Virus record (IMG/VR): IMGVR_UViG_3300027777_001718
Span: 1-64,000 of that record
Direction: 5' to 3' (one strand)
Source of the DNA: a virus
DNA length: 64,000 nucleotides
Shown piece by piece: positions 47,254 to 55,619 of the stretch. The number at the start of each line of letters is the position of its first letter. Position 1 is the first letter of the stretch. The position numbers were made by a program, and so were the translations under genes. The notes under the pieces were generated by a model. It worked only from the letters and a program-made list of their open reading frames with translations. It searched no databases and was not told the DNA's origin.

Positions 47254-49390
47254 GTCGCATCTCCGGCGCTTCAAGTTGTATAGTCGATTCGAACAAATGC
47301 GACAAGTTTGACGCGTGCGTGACTAATAAACACTGTAGTCCCTTCGCTGTAGACAAGTCACGCAATTTCTCAAGGACGGGCGCTAGCGCTTGAATACGCG
47401 GCTGATCCAAAGACGCAGTCGGCTCGTCCAATGCAAGCAAACCGATTTCTTCTGCAAACATTGCATTGACGGCGACTCGAAACGCAAGAGCCAAGACGGT
47501 TTTTTGCCCAATTGATAAACGCTGGGCGACTTGTCGTCGTCCGTCAAAGAACTCTGCAATAAACGTAGGTGATCCATCTGTAGCCACCTTTACAACAAAA
47601 TTTACGCAAAAAATCTGCAACAACTCGTTAATAGCCGACTCAAGCCGTTGAAGGTTTCGCTGCGCTACAAGCCGCGGTGCGTTCTTGAGCGCTTCTCTAG
47701 CCGACTCAGCAAGACCTGACCATTTACGTAGTTGTGCTGCGGTTTGCTCCTGCTGCTGGGCAAGATCCCGCTGCTCCTCGACACGCTTCATCTCAAATAA
47801 CAACTGTGTCCGTTGCTCTGACAGCTCGTTACGGGTCTTCAACAGTTGCTGCCTGTGCTGCAGGTTTGTCTGGGCAAGATGCGCATCTGCCTGCGTAACC
47901 ACAGCTGCGTTAATACTTTCTTCCAACTGCGCCCGGCGGTCGCGCATACCTGACAACATGCCGGCCAACTTAGCCTTGGTTTCCCGCGCTTGCTGCGCCA
48001 GCGGCATAATTTCCTGTTTTACTTGCTGGAATTGCTCGTAGTCGCCAACGGTTTGCTGCAGCTCGTCTTCTGTTGAGGCTGGCGCCGGAATCGCCTGTAG
48101 ACTTTGTTCCGCGGCATCAAGCTTCTGCTCATGTTTCAGGCGGTCTTTCTCACGATTCTCCCAGTCTTTCCAGAAATTCTCGATCTTGAGTTCCCCATGC
48201 CACGCCATGGTCAGCCCTTCAACCTCTTTGACCAACTTTGTCAGCTCGGCTTTGTGCGCCGTAACCTGCTCTGTTAGTCGTGTTGACGGCGTATGACACG
48301 TCGGGCACTCGGCCACGCCGTGCTCATCAAACATCCGAATAAACTCTTTGATCTCCCGGATGCGCTTTTCACGAGAACTAGCTTCTTTCGCCAAGTCGAC
48401 TGAGGATAATGGCCCCGGCTTATCTGGCTCTGGATCTCTGGCCCGGGCGGTTTCAACTGCCTGCCGCGTCTCCTGTATCGTTTCGCGGGATTTGGCAACG
48501 CGCTTATAGCTCTCCCAGTGCCCCAGAGCTGTCCGCGCCGCAGCGTAGGTTTCTTCCTGTCCGTTAGCTGCGTCTGTCAACGCAGTTAGGTCATCTTCAT
48601 ACTGCTTGCCAGCGGCAGCTGCCGCGTCGAGCTGCGTCTGTGCGTCGGCTTCCTGCTGCGCGAGCTTAGCCAGTTCTTGGCCAGCCTTCTCGCGCTCCTC
48701 CCACTGCCGAATCGTTACTTGGTCGGCCTGCATGCTGGCCAAGAAATCATCTAGCGTAGGCAGCTTTGCTATCTGCGCCGCTAGCTTTGACGCATCAAAA
48801 TGCAGCTGCTCTAGCTGCGCTTGAAGCACACCCGGCGTCTGCACGACCTCCGGTATTGATATCTTTGCCAGCGCCTTGCCAATCACGTCCTGACATTTGT
48901 CTGCCTTGGCTGTGTTGAACAGCCGCTGGAAAAACTTGTCTGTGTCAGTCTGATTGTCGTCGATGAACGAAAAGATATCCGTCTGGCCAACAATGATAAA
49001 CCGACTGATAAACTTGGAGTCAACGCCCAAGAGTTTCTCAATGCCGGCGGTGACGGACTTGTCGCCGCGGCCGGCTTCTTTGCCGTCTACAGTCAGAATC
49101 GACTGCTCCTTCTCGGGGAGCAGATGGCGCGTCACAACAGCCATGTGGCCGTTGTGCTCAAACTCTAAAATGGCGTACGACGGCTCGCCCTCTTTGGCGT
49201 ACTGGGACACATTGTCCGACTTTACGCCGTAGTTGGGGTTCTCGCCCGTTAGCAACCAACGAATGGCGCCGAATAAACTGCTTTTTCCAGAGCCGTTTTC
49301 ACCAAGAATAGCTACGAGCCCGCGAGTAAACTCACATACTCGATACCTGTGGTGCACCCAGTTCTTCACTTCCAGCCGCAAGAGCTGCAT
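47234..49390 (-). CDS. SbcC/Rad50/gp46-like ATPase
   Basis: A 718-residue SMC-like ATPase that partners the metallophosphatase subunit to resect DNA ends. ATG at 49390 with GGGAG nine bases upstream; the upstream TTG two codons earlier is ignored. Walker A is LGENGSGKSS (29-38). Two coiled-coil arms flank a zinc hook CPTC at about 362-365. The C-terminal half has the signature LSIGQKTVLALAFRVA, Walker B GLLALDEPTASLD and H-loop LLVTHASNL. T4 gp46 drives recombination and host-DNA degradation. Confidence 0.92.
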   Translation of the reverse strand: MQLLRLEVKNWVHHRYRVCEFTRGLVAILGENGSGKSSLFGAIRWLLTGENPNYGVKSDNVSQYAKEGEPSYAILEFEHNGHMAVVTRHLLPEKEQSILTVDGKEAGRGDKSVTAGIEKLLGVDSKFISRFIIVGQTDIFSFIDDNQTDTDKFFQRLFNTAKADKCQDVIGKALAKISIPEVVQTPGVLQAQLEQLHFDASKLAAQIAKLPTLDDFLASMQADQVTIRQWEEREKAGQELAKLAQQEADAQTQLDAAAAAGKQYEDDLTALTDAANGQEETYAAARTALGHWESYKRVAKSRETIQETRQAVETARARDPEPDKPGPLSSVDLAKEASSREKRIREIKEFIRMFDEHGVAECPTCHTPSTRLTEQVTAHKAELTKLVKEVEGLTMAWHGELKIENFWKDWENREKDRLKHEQKLDAAEQSLQAIPAPASTEDELQQTVGDYEQFQQVKQEIMPLAQQARETKAKLAGMLSGMRDRRAQLEESINAAVVTQADAHLAQTNLQHRQQLLKTRNELSEQRTQLLFEMKRVEEQRDLAQQQEQTAAQLRKWSGLAESAREALKNAPRLVAQRNLQRLESAINELLQIFCVNFVVKVATDGSPTFIAEFFDGRRQVAQRLSIGQKTVLALAFRVAVNAMFAEEIGLLALDEPTASLDQPRIQALAPVLEKLRDLSTAKGLQCLLVTHASNLSHLFESTIQLEAPEMRHGHHTR

Positions 49391-50504
49391 CTTCAAGTTC
49401 TCCCGTCATGTACTTAGAAAACTGTACATCAAGCTCTTTACCCGAATCTTCCGCGACCAACAAGGCCGCGGCTAGTTTATACGCATCTGAATCCTCGGGG
49501 ATTAAGTCAGCCAAAGCGCTCAGTAGGTCGTTCTTAGCGCTGTCCCGAGTTGTTGTTTTGTCGGTACTGTATTTCTCGTTAATTGCTTCACACGCAATAT
49601 GCGCGAAATCGCCTACCGCCGTGATCAGCCGTAAATACGCGTCTGGCAGCTGCTTATCAAACTTAATCCGAACCAGCGGCTTATTGATGTTTGCCGGCAG
49701 CGTGTCGTCTAGCTGGGCGTTGATATCTTTAAGCAACTGGCCAGCGCACAACGAGTCCAGCGTGTCTTGGTCTTTCACGACATAGTTCAGGAACCTGCGC
49801 GTCTTGAGCGGCACTGGCGTGAAAGTAATCGCATTGGTTGTTGGAACGCGCTCAATTACGAAAAAGAACTTGTCCGGGCTCTCGCTCATGTCTTGCATGC
49901 AGGTCGAGCCGGGAGACAGCATCGTAACTGTTTTTCCTTGCGCGTTCGTGTTTGTAACTGTTTTGGTGACGTGAAAATCGCCGTTCAGAATAGTCTGCAC
50001 GTGGTAAACGTCTGTAAGCTCGCAATCTGTGCGGCCGAGATTCCCCATGAAGTCTTTCCAGACCTGATGGGTGATTAAGATATCTGTGTTCTGCGGCACG
50101 CGCTTGAACGCTTCTTGAATCTCGCCGCGGGGCAACCAATCAAAGCCAGCGACCTTGACGCCATTGATATCAAAACGGGCCTCGTGCATGTGAATGGGCC
50201 AGTCGTGGGCGCTCAGCCACGGAGCGTTACGGTCAAACTCGTGGTTACCCTGAATGTAGTACACGGGCACGCCGGCATCCCGCATTCGCGACAAGCCTTC
50301 GAAGAGCTTGGCGATAGGGCGCGCAGAGTTGCTCTTTTTTTCCAATACGTCGCCGCCTAATACGAGGGGCAGTTTGTGTTCAATACAGTAATCGACAATT
50401 TGCTCAAAGCTGTAGTACGCGTCGCCGTAGATCCCCGGCCGACTCGACCACGCGCCGTCCTCTAAGTGCAGGTCGGCGCAGAATACAAACAAAGGGGTCG
50501 ACAC
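49332..50504 (-). CDS. SbcD/Mre11/gp47-like exonuclease subunit
   Basis: A 390-residue metallophosphatase nuclease partner of the SbcC-like ATPase. Metal-binding motifs are FCADLHLEDG (Asp11, His13), VLGGDVLE (Asp52), QGNHEFD (Asn87, His88), THQ and NGDFHVTK. The last 59 bp overlap the SbcC-like gene in a different frame, so the two subunits are translationally coupled, as in many phages. The C-terminal ~100 residues are likely the cap and ATPase-binding helix. Confidence 0.92.
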   Translation of the reverse strand: MSTPLFVFCADLHLEDGAWSSRPGIYGDAYYSFEQIVDYCIEHKLPLVLGGDVLEKKSNSARPIAKLFEGLSRMRDAGVPVYYIQGNHEFDRNAPWLSAHDWPIHMHEARFDINGVKVAGFDWLPRGEIQEAFKRVPQNTDILITHQVWKDFMGNLGRTDCELTDVYHVQTILNGDFHVTKTVTNTNAQGKTVTMLSPGSTCMQDMSESPDKFFFVIERVPTTNAITFTPVPLKTRRFLNYVVKDQDTLDSLCAGQLLKDINAQLDDTLPANINKPLVRIKFDKQLPDAYLRLITAVGDFAHIACEAINEKYSTDKTTTRDSAKNDLLSALADLIPEDSDAYKLAAALLVAEDSGKELDVQFSKYMTGELEDAALAAGSEELGAPQVSSM

Positions 50505-50513
50505 AAATAGCTC

Positions 50514-51164
50514 CTAGTCCTCGTCGTCATCGTTGCCGTAAAACCAATTTAAAAAATCGTCCTCGTCGTCTTCATCGTCGTACGCATTCAACTCGTCGGC
50601 ATACTGCCCGTCTAATGACTGCGTGAAATAATCAGCAAAATCTTCTTTGTCATTAGGCGGTTGCCAAAACTTGTTTTTGATATCAAGCGTTGTTTCATTC
50701 GACAACAGTTTTTTCAGCGATTGCAAATACGCCGATAACACTTTTGGCAACGCGCCGTGATTGACATTGAACGCGCTTTTTATCGTTTTACCCCATGCAT
50801 TAGGCTCGCCGCTAAACCAACCGTCGTCTTTTTTGGTTTGCCCTGCGCCGCCTGTCTTGATGATCTTGAAAAACGACAGCGTGAACAAATCTGCAAGATC
50901 ATCGAGGTTTGGTACTGGCGGCAGTGGCTTTTCCCGGAATTTATGCGTGCGCGCCAACTCATGCAACGTTCGGTCAAATTCTGCATGCATTTCGCGCAAA
51001 CTGCGCGCCATCTTTGCCGCAGTCACAACTGATTTGACACTAGTCGCAGACGGCGCCATCAAGTGAAAAATTGATTGAAGCATGTCGTAGTCGCGGTGCA
51101 TTGCGGCTACGTAAAAGCGAATGAATTGCTTTTCAACCGGTGTCATAGTGCTCGGATCAAGCAT
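50514..51164 (-). CDS. Hypothetical protein with acidic tail
   Basis: A 216-residue, mainly helical protein (MLDPSTMTPVEKQFIRFYVA ...) with AAGGA 7 bases before the ATG. The C-terminal ~30 residues are strongly acidic (AYDDEDDEDDFLNWFYGNDD). Acidic tails are typical of single-stranded DNA-binding and nucleoid proteins, but no OB-fold pattern is visible. Lies 9 bp upstream of the nuclease subunit gene. Confidence 0.7.
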   Translation of the reverse strand: MLDPSTMTPVEKQFIRFYVAAMHRDYDMLQSIFHLMAPSATSVKSVVTAAKMARSLREMHAEFDRTLHELARTHKFREKPLPPVPNLDDLADLFTLSFFKIIKTGGAGQTKKDDGWFSGEPNAWGKTIKSAFNVNHGALPKVLSAYLQSLKKLLSNETTLDIKNKFWQPPNDKEDFADYFTQSLDGQYADELNAYDDEDDEDDFLNWFYGNDDDED

Positions 51165-51199
51165 AGCGGCGTCCTTGCCTGTTATTGTACCGTATTAGT

Positions 51200-51610
51200 T
51201 TATTTAGCTAGTTGCTGTTTTGCGATTGTGTTGTCTGTTTTTACACGTAACACACACTTATTTATTAAATCAACTAACGGCGTATCTTGCTCGTAATTTT
51301 TTGCCATGTATTTGTTGTTATTTGACGCCTGCGGTTCATCTTGACCAGCGCCGTGATTTGGATACAGCCCGTGCGTCAAAATAGCGCGAACAACGGCAGC
51401 GTATCGTCGCTCATCGACGTGGTTGACGCGCATGTAATGATCTGGTTTGCAATATTGCGACGTTTGATACTCTTCGTATTTCAGCGACAGCAAACGATCT
51501 ATTGGCGTATTTTGTTGTTCTTGTTTTTCAGACAAATACATACCGCAAACGCCAAAAACCCACCCGGTTGGTGTTAAATGCCAAATGGTAGTGTTTCGAT
51601 CTACTGACAT
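51200..51610 (-). CDS. Hypothetical protein beside HNH insertion
   Basis: A 136-residue protein (MSVDRNTTIWHLTPTGWVFG ...) with AGAGGG 5 bases before the ATG. It contains HYMRVNHVDERRYAAVVRAI and DTPLVDLINKCVLR. It is the first minus-strand gene after the HNH-tRNA region and probably has its own promoter in the divergent spacer at 51.6-51.75 kb. Not recognised. Confidence 0.72.
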   Translation of the reverse strand: MSVDRNTTIWHLTPTGWVFGVCGMYLSEKQEQQNTPIDRLLSLKYEEYQTSQYCKPDHYMRVNHVDERRYAAVVRAILTHGLYPNHGAGQDEPQASNNNKYMAKNYEQDTPLVDLINKCVLRVKTDNTIAKQQLAK

Positions 51611-51683
51611 GAATACCCTCTTTAAATTAAAAACAAATGACCAATGCCCGACTAGGATTTGCGATTAAACAAAAACAATGCAG

Positions 51684-51712
51684 TTGTGTTAATGGTAGTA
51701 TATATGTAAAAT
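51684..51712 (+). promoter_or_regulatory. Putative sigma-70-like promoter for the HNH gene
   Basis: TTGTGT (51684-51689) and TAAAAT (51707-51712) are spaced by exactly 17 bases, matching -35 (3 of 6) and -10 (5 of 6) consensus. They sit 36 bases before the HNH start in an AT-rich divergent spacer (51611-51748). On the opposite strand the same spacer has TATAAAT (around 51711-51717), close to the TATAAATA of T4-like late promoters, which could serve the gene at 51200. Both are inferences from short motifs. Confidence 0.45.
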
Positions 51713-51748
51713 TTATAGCGTTCTACCGTTACGTGCAAGGAGGCACAA

Positions 51749-52249
51749 ATGACAGTGCGCAAAAAACGCAGCGTTATATGGCAAATGCCGTCGAAAAATT
51801 TTTTGTTGCTCGTCAAAAATGCAACTAGTGTGGGTCAAATTCTTAAGCATTTCAACTTGAGAAACAAAGGCGGCAACCACAACACAGTGCGCCGGCGTAT
51901 TGCAGCAGAAGGTTTAGATATTTCGCACATGCCCATGGGCCGCGGAAGCAATAAAAATCGCACGTTTGGGCCGAGAAAACGCCTCGCCCAAATACTGGTT
52001 AAAAATTCAGACTATCGCGGAAGCCACCTCAAAAAAAGACTCATTCGCGAAAAAATTATTCCGCATGTCTGTAACGATTGCGGCCTTGGTAGTGAGTGGC
52101 ACGGAAAACCATTAGTTCTGCAACTAGAACATAAAAACGGAGACAGTACAGATAACAGGCTTAAAAATTTGTGTTTTCTTTGCCCAAACTGTCACAGTCA
52201 AACACCTACATTTGCAGGAAGAAATTCGAGGGCTAGGATTCGAACCTAG
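51749..52249 (+). CDS. HNH homing-type endonuclease
   Basis: A 166-residue protein, the only gene on the plus strand; AAGGAGG lies 5 bases before the ATG. A helix-turn-helix-like region near 26-60 (SVGQILKHFNLRNKGGNHNT) is followed by a basic linker. The HNH zinc/catalytic part has CNDC (108-111), LEHKNGDSTDNRLKNL (127-142) and CPNCHSQ (145-151). It is similar to phage homing endonucleases that cut specific sites and spread their own gene. The last codons (RARIRT) are read from the antisense strand of the tRNA gene, a sign of insertion against it. Confidence 0.88.
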   Translation: MTVRKKRSVIWQMPSKNFLLLVKNATSVGQILKHFNLRNKGGNHNTVRRRIAAEGLDISHMPMGRGSNKNRTFGPRKRLAQILVKNSDYRGSHLKKRLIREKIIPHVCNDCGLGSEWHGKPLVLQLEHKNGDSTDNRLKNLCFLCPNCHSQTPTFAGRNSRARIRT

Positions 52250-52295
52250 AATAACCCGTCCAAAGCGGGTTGTGATGCCGTTTCACTACCCTCGA
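52225..52295 (-). tRNA. tRNA-Gln (anticodon UUG)
   Basis: A cloverleaf can be folded from the minus strand: 7-bp acceptor (TCGAGGG with CCCTCGA), 4-bp D stem with GG in the loop, 5-bp anticodon stem ACCCG/CGGGT around loop CTTTGGA (anticodon TTG at loop positions 3-5), a 4-base variable region and 5-bp T stem CTAGG/CCTAG with loop TTCGAAT. The total is 70 bases plus a discriminator A; CCA is not encoded. UUG reads Gln codon CAA. The T arm and acceptor 3' side overlap the HNH gene by 25 bases. Confidence 0.9.
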
Positions 52296-52492
52296 TCGCG
52301 CGTTGAATCCATTCAAACACGACTTCCAGCACACAGAGTGAAAGGAGAACTTCTTGTTTACCGTTGCTGGCTTCGTTGTTATATCCCCACTAACGACTCG
52401 GGTGTCGGACCGCATAAAGTGAAAAAGCGGCTTTTGGAGTCCGGGAACAAGGGCGCCGACACGCCCAGCGTGAACTAACTTTGACCTGTTGA

Positions 52493-53056
52493 CTACACCA
52501 GCGACACAAATTTTTTGGCAAGCGCAATGGATGCAAGGTTATCGTTCTCGGCGTTGTGCGCTACGCCTGTTTCGATATTAAATGCCTTGCGTAAATTGTC
52601 GAGGCCGCAGCCGCCCTGAAACCTGTTGGCGGCGGCAAACAGCCGAGCAGATGCGCAGGTGTCTAATGCTGGGTTGGTGAAATAATCACCCCATTTTTCT
52701 TCCGGCAGCAAGTAGTGCTGCAGGAATTTTACGTCAAAGGGCACATTGTGCCCCGCAGGTACAAGACGCCGATGGCCTGTGACCGTCAGCGCCTCTTTGA
52801 TGAACAGCGTAAAAAGCTCAGCTGTTTCTTGAACTGAAAAGCCGTTGGCGTCGTTATCTGCCAAGTCAATCTTGTTGACTTCCATGGCTTTTGGGTGGAC
52901 CGTGTAGTTTGCGTGCTTTACCTTGACGTACATGCCCGGATCAAACTCGTGGACCCGAATGATATCAAAATGCCTGTCGGTCAAAATAGCCGACACGGTG
53001 AGCAAACTGTATTGCGGTGTTAGTCCGCCCGTTTCAGTGTCAAAAAACAAGTACAC
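52493..53056 (-). CDS. DnaQ-like 3'-5' exonuclease
   Basis: A 187-residue RNase T/DnaQ-type exonuclease. Motif Exo I is FFDTETGG (4-11; Asp6, Glu8), Exo II AGHNVPFDVKFL (101-112; Asp108), Exo III AHNAENDNLAS (166-176; His167, Asp172). Such phage enzymes proofread or degrade DNA/RNA. Upstream the next gene follows by 3 bp, and downstream is a 197-bp stretch with no gene before the tRNA. Confidence 0.88.
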   Translation of the reverse strand: MYLFFDTETGGLTPQYSLLTVSAILTDRHFDIIRVHEFDPGMYVKVKHANYTVHPKAMEVNKIDLADNDANGFSVQETAELFTLFIKEALTVTGHRRLVPAGHNVPFDVKFLQHYLLPEEKWGDYFTNPALDTCASARLFAAANRFQGGCGLDNLRKAFNIETGVAHNAENDNLASIALAKKFVSLV

Positions 53057-53059
53057 GAT

Positions 53060-53323
53060 TTAAACGTCCGTGGTTGTGTCGTGAAAGCTGACAAATTCAC
53101 CGCCGTCTTCACTGAACAAGATTCCGGGTCTTCCGCCGTTTTCAGCGACAGTCTCGTTTGCAATCTTGTCGAGCATTTCGTAGATCCGTTTGCCCTGTGT
53201 TCTGCCAAGCTTCAGCTCTAGCAGCGCGCGGACAGACAAGTACTCTTCAAACCCATGCTCTGTCTCAAAATCCGGGTTATCGTCGTCGATAAATCCACCA
53301 AAATCGAAGTTGTTTGTTGCCAT
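53060..53323 (-). CDS. Small acidic hypothetical protein
   Basis: An 87-residue protein (MATNNFDFGGFIDDDNPDFE ...) with a helical centre (LSVRALLELKLGRTQGKRIY) and an acidic start. Not recognised. Only 3 bp separate it from each neighbour, so it is translated in the same operon as the exonuclease. Confidence 0.72.
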   Translation of the reverse strand: MATNNFDFGGFIDDDNPDFETEHGFEEYLSVRALLELKLGRTQGKRIYEMLDKIANETVAENGGRPGILFSEDGGEFVSFHDTTTDV

Positions 53324-53326
53324 AAG

Positions 53327-54406
53327 TTAATACATTACAGTGAGGGATACAGCGCAATCGGGCAGCGGGAAAAAGTACACGCCGCGCGCTGAGAAATATC
53401 GGGGGTGGTCCAACCGCATAAGCGTGGTTTCGCCGCGCACAAGCCGCGCAACAACGTATGGGCCAGTTTGGGACGGCAACGCATCAAGAACCACCGTCAT
53501 ATCTGTGCCGGGCACCGCAAAACGCACGGTTGCGCCAAGCGGGCCCGTAGTGTCAGGCGTAATATGGTCTTTATCGCGAGCGTAGTCAAGCACTTGCGCC
53601 AGCGATTTGACGTTTTCTTTGTCCGCACGCAACTTGTGTACAGTTTGCGTATACACACCCAACGCGTTGCCTTGCGTTATTTGCTGCTCTAATTCTTCAG
53701 ATAACACGCCAGCCCATTTCAACTCTTCTGCTACACGCAGCGTATATAGCAAAAGCGCTGGGCACACATTAGCATAATCATCGGCGTCTTCTGTGACTTT
53801 GAGCTTGAACGTCTCGTCGCTCTTGGGAATTGATATGTATTCCCCGGTTTCGAGAATCGTCGACCACGTGCTAATGCCGCTGTCAAAAGCCAATCCGCGA
53901 ATTGCCGGCCCAATCTCGCCAGAAGACAGCGTGCCACGAACCGTCACCAAGCCAGCACCAAAAGTGCTAGCTAGCTTGCTGGAAAACACCGCAGGCTTGA
54001 ACACGCGGCCAAGCATGCGCTCTGTGTAAATCTCGGCGACGGTTACAGCCTGCTTTGGCTGCCGCGCCTCAATCTCTTCAAGAATACTGTCCAGCAGCAC
54101 CTCAGAAGCGTGCGCCGGATCACTCTCAACCAGCTCGGAAAACACCGTCAGGGCTTCTAGCGCAACTTCTGGGTTTTTGTACGCCAAAAGTTTTTTGGTA
54201 AACGAGAAATCAACATTCTGCCATTCAACCTGCATAGCCGACTCAGCTATGTATTCCAACACGCTATACAGCATGTTGTCGCCAAGCTGGCTGAATATCC
54301 GCAGCGTTTCCAGTAGCGCAGCTGTTGCGCGCAGCTTGTCTTTGGTCGTTGTTTGTTTGGGAAACTTAGTTAGTAGTGTTGTAAAATCAACCTTGTTTGA
54401 TGTCAT
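53327..54406 (-). CDS. Hypothetical protein
   Basis: A 359-residue protein. Start MTSNKVDFTTLLTKFPKQTT at 54406, inside the end of the DHS-like gene (20-bp overlap); the reading from 54502 adds 32 residues from that gene's frame and is less likely. Helical N-terminal half (LLETLRIFSQLGDNMLYSVL) and a beta-rich C-terminus (LGATVRFAVPGTDMTVVLDA, ARGVYFFPLPDCAVSLTVMY). Family not recognised. Confidence 0.7.
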   Translation of the reverse strand: MTSNKVDFTTLLTKFPKQTTTKDKLRATAALLETLRIFSQLGDNMLYSVLEYIAESAMQVEWQNVDFSFTKKLLAYKNPEVALEALTVFSELVESDPAHASEVLLDSILEEIEARQPKQAVTVAEIYTERMLGRVFKPAVFSSKLASTFGAGLVTVRGTLSSGEIGPAIRGLAFDSGISTWSTILETGEYISIPKSDETFKLKVTEDADDYANVCPALLLYTLRVAEELKWAGVLSEELEQQITQGNALGVYTQTVHKLRADKENVKSLAQVLDYARDKDHITPDTTGPLGATVRFAVPGTDMTVVLDALPSQTGPYVVARLVRGETTLMRLDHPRYFSARGVYFFPLPDCAVSLTVMY

Positions 54407-55619
54407 GAAGCGTTTTTCCGCTAAATACTGCGTCGCAGTGTTCGATAAGTTTGTGTACAGTGCCGCGGTACAATCCGGGCAAAACGTGGTCGATGCGCCC
54501 ACGTAAGCGCGAATCTTCGCACTCAGTGTCTGTCTTTATTTTTGAGCGTGTATCAATTGTGACTATTGTAGTCGTGCGCGGCATATCGTCGATTGACCAC
54601 GCGTAGTAAGCCTGCAACAGCAAATTTGCTGCCCGATGGTGCACGTCGCCGGTGATAATGATCATGCCGCCGGCTTGCATACGCATTTCAAATATTGTGG
54701 CAACGAAGAGAAGAAAGTCCGCATACGTTGCGGCGCCAATAGCTGCACCAACTTCTGCGCCACGGACTTCTGGGCACAAGTGGTTGGGGATCTCACCAAT
54801 CTCAACAAGCGCCATAGCCGGCACGTTAAGCGTATGCGCTTTGTGAAATAAACTGCGCGTGAGATCGCCGTCTTTTGGGTTAAACCCCCAGCGGCCAATA
54901 GCTTCGCCGTAACCAATGCCCTGTTTTGCGGCGAGTTTAGCCACGCGATTCAAATCTGTGTTTTGATCCGCCACGACCAGATCTAATGCCAGTCCAGCGC
55001 CTGTTGTCGCAACTGCTGTGACGTATTGCTTCTCTAGCATTTCGCCAACAAGAATGCCGGCGCCGGCAGTAAAAGCGTCGGGGCCAATGAAAAACAACAC
55101 AGGTTGGTTGTTCATCCGGCACGCGTGCAACGCTGCCGCTACGCCAGCAAAGTTATCCGTAGCAATAGCAAATTCGCTTTTGCTTTTGTTCTTGCGGCGC
55201 TCCAGCGGAATAAACTGCGACACGGCCCACTCCTTTGATATTTGTTGCACTTGCAACGGATCGAACAACAGAAAAGAACTTTGCAGCTTGTCCGGCAAAA
55301 TAAGCGTGCCGGGTTTTTCGTCTGTAGGGTCGCCATAGTCAAGCATGGACCCGTGACCCCACAACAACCACTCAGTGCGTACGGATGATTTGTTTAAAAT
55401 TTCCGCCGCAAACCTGACCGTGACACTCATTTCGCCAGCAAAGATTTGCCGGACACGCTTAGGTTCGACATTGAAATGCTTGCCAAACCGAATAATGTCG
55501 CCAGCGAACAAATGGTCACACACAGCGCGCACTCGGGCGCGCAGCAGGTCATCAGAATAAGTCAGCCAACGCCGTTTGTTTCTACGCCGTTTTTTTGGCT
55601 GCTCTGGAAGCTCTGGCAT
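54387..55619 (-). CDS. HTH protein with deoxyhypusine-synthase-like domain
   Basis: A 410-residue protein. The basic N-terminus (KKRRRNKRRW) leads to a Cro/C1-type HTH candidate at about 38-90 (RFGKHFNVEPKRVRQIFAGE). Residues ~155-360 look like the NAD-dependent deoxyhypusine synthase fold: PVLFFIGPDAFTAGAGILVG aligns with the DHS 'FMGFTSNMISSGVRE' block, AVATTGAGLALDLVVA with 'LVTTAGGVEEDLI', and MIIITGDVHHRAANLLL with 'IILGGGVVKHHIANANL'. The C-terminal part ends with basic and acidic segments. Deoxyhypusine synthase transfers the aminobutyl group of spermidine to a lysine; whether this protein is an enzyme or only uses NAD/polyamine as a signal is unknown. Confidence 0.6.
   Translation of the reverse strand: MPELPEQPKKRRRNKRRWLTYSDDLLRARVRAVCDHLFAGDIIRFGKHFNVEPKRVRQIFAGEMSVTVRFAAEILNKSSVRTEWLLWGHGSMLDYGDPTDEKPGTLILPDKLQSSFLLFDPLQVQQISKEWAVSQFIPLERRKNKSKSEFAIATDNFAGVAAALHACRMNNQPVLFFIGPDAFTAGAGILVGEMLEKQYVTAVATTGAGLALDLVVADQNTDLNRVAKLAAKQGIGYGEAIGRWGFNPKDGDLTRSLFHKAHTLNVPAMALVEIGEIPNHLCPEVRGAEVGAAIGAATYADFLLFVATIFEMRMQAGGMIIITGDVHHRAANLLLQAYYAWSIDDMPRTTTIVTIDTRSKIKTDTECEDSRLRGRIDHVLPGLYRGTVHKLIEHCDAVFSGKTLHDIKQG

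Noticed and set aside
52212-52478. 88-residue plus-strand frame
   Set aside because: It runs through the tRNA on the opposite strand and has no ribosome binding site at its start.
52296-52492. Second tRNA or small gene beside tRNA-Gln
   Set aside because: I looked for a GGTTCGAATCC-like T arm and for a coupled reading frame; none folds or starts convincingly, and the stretch is left unassigned.
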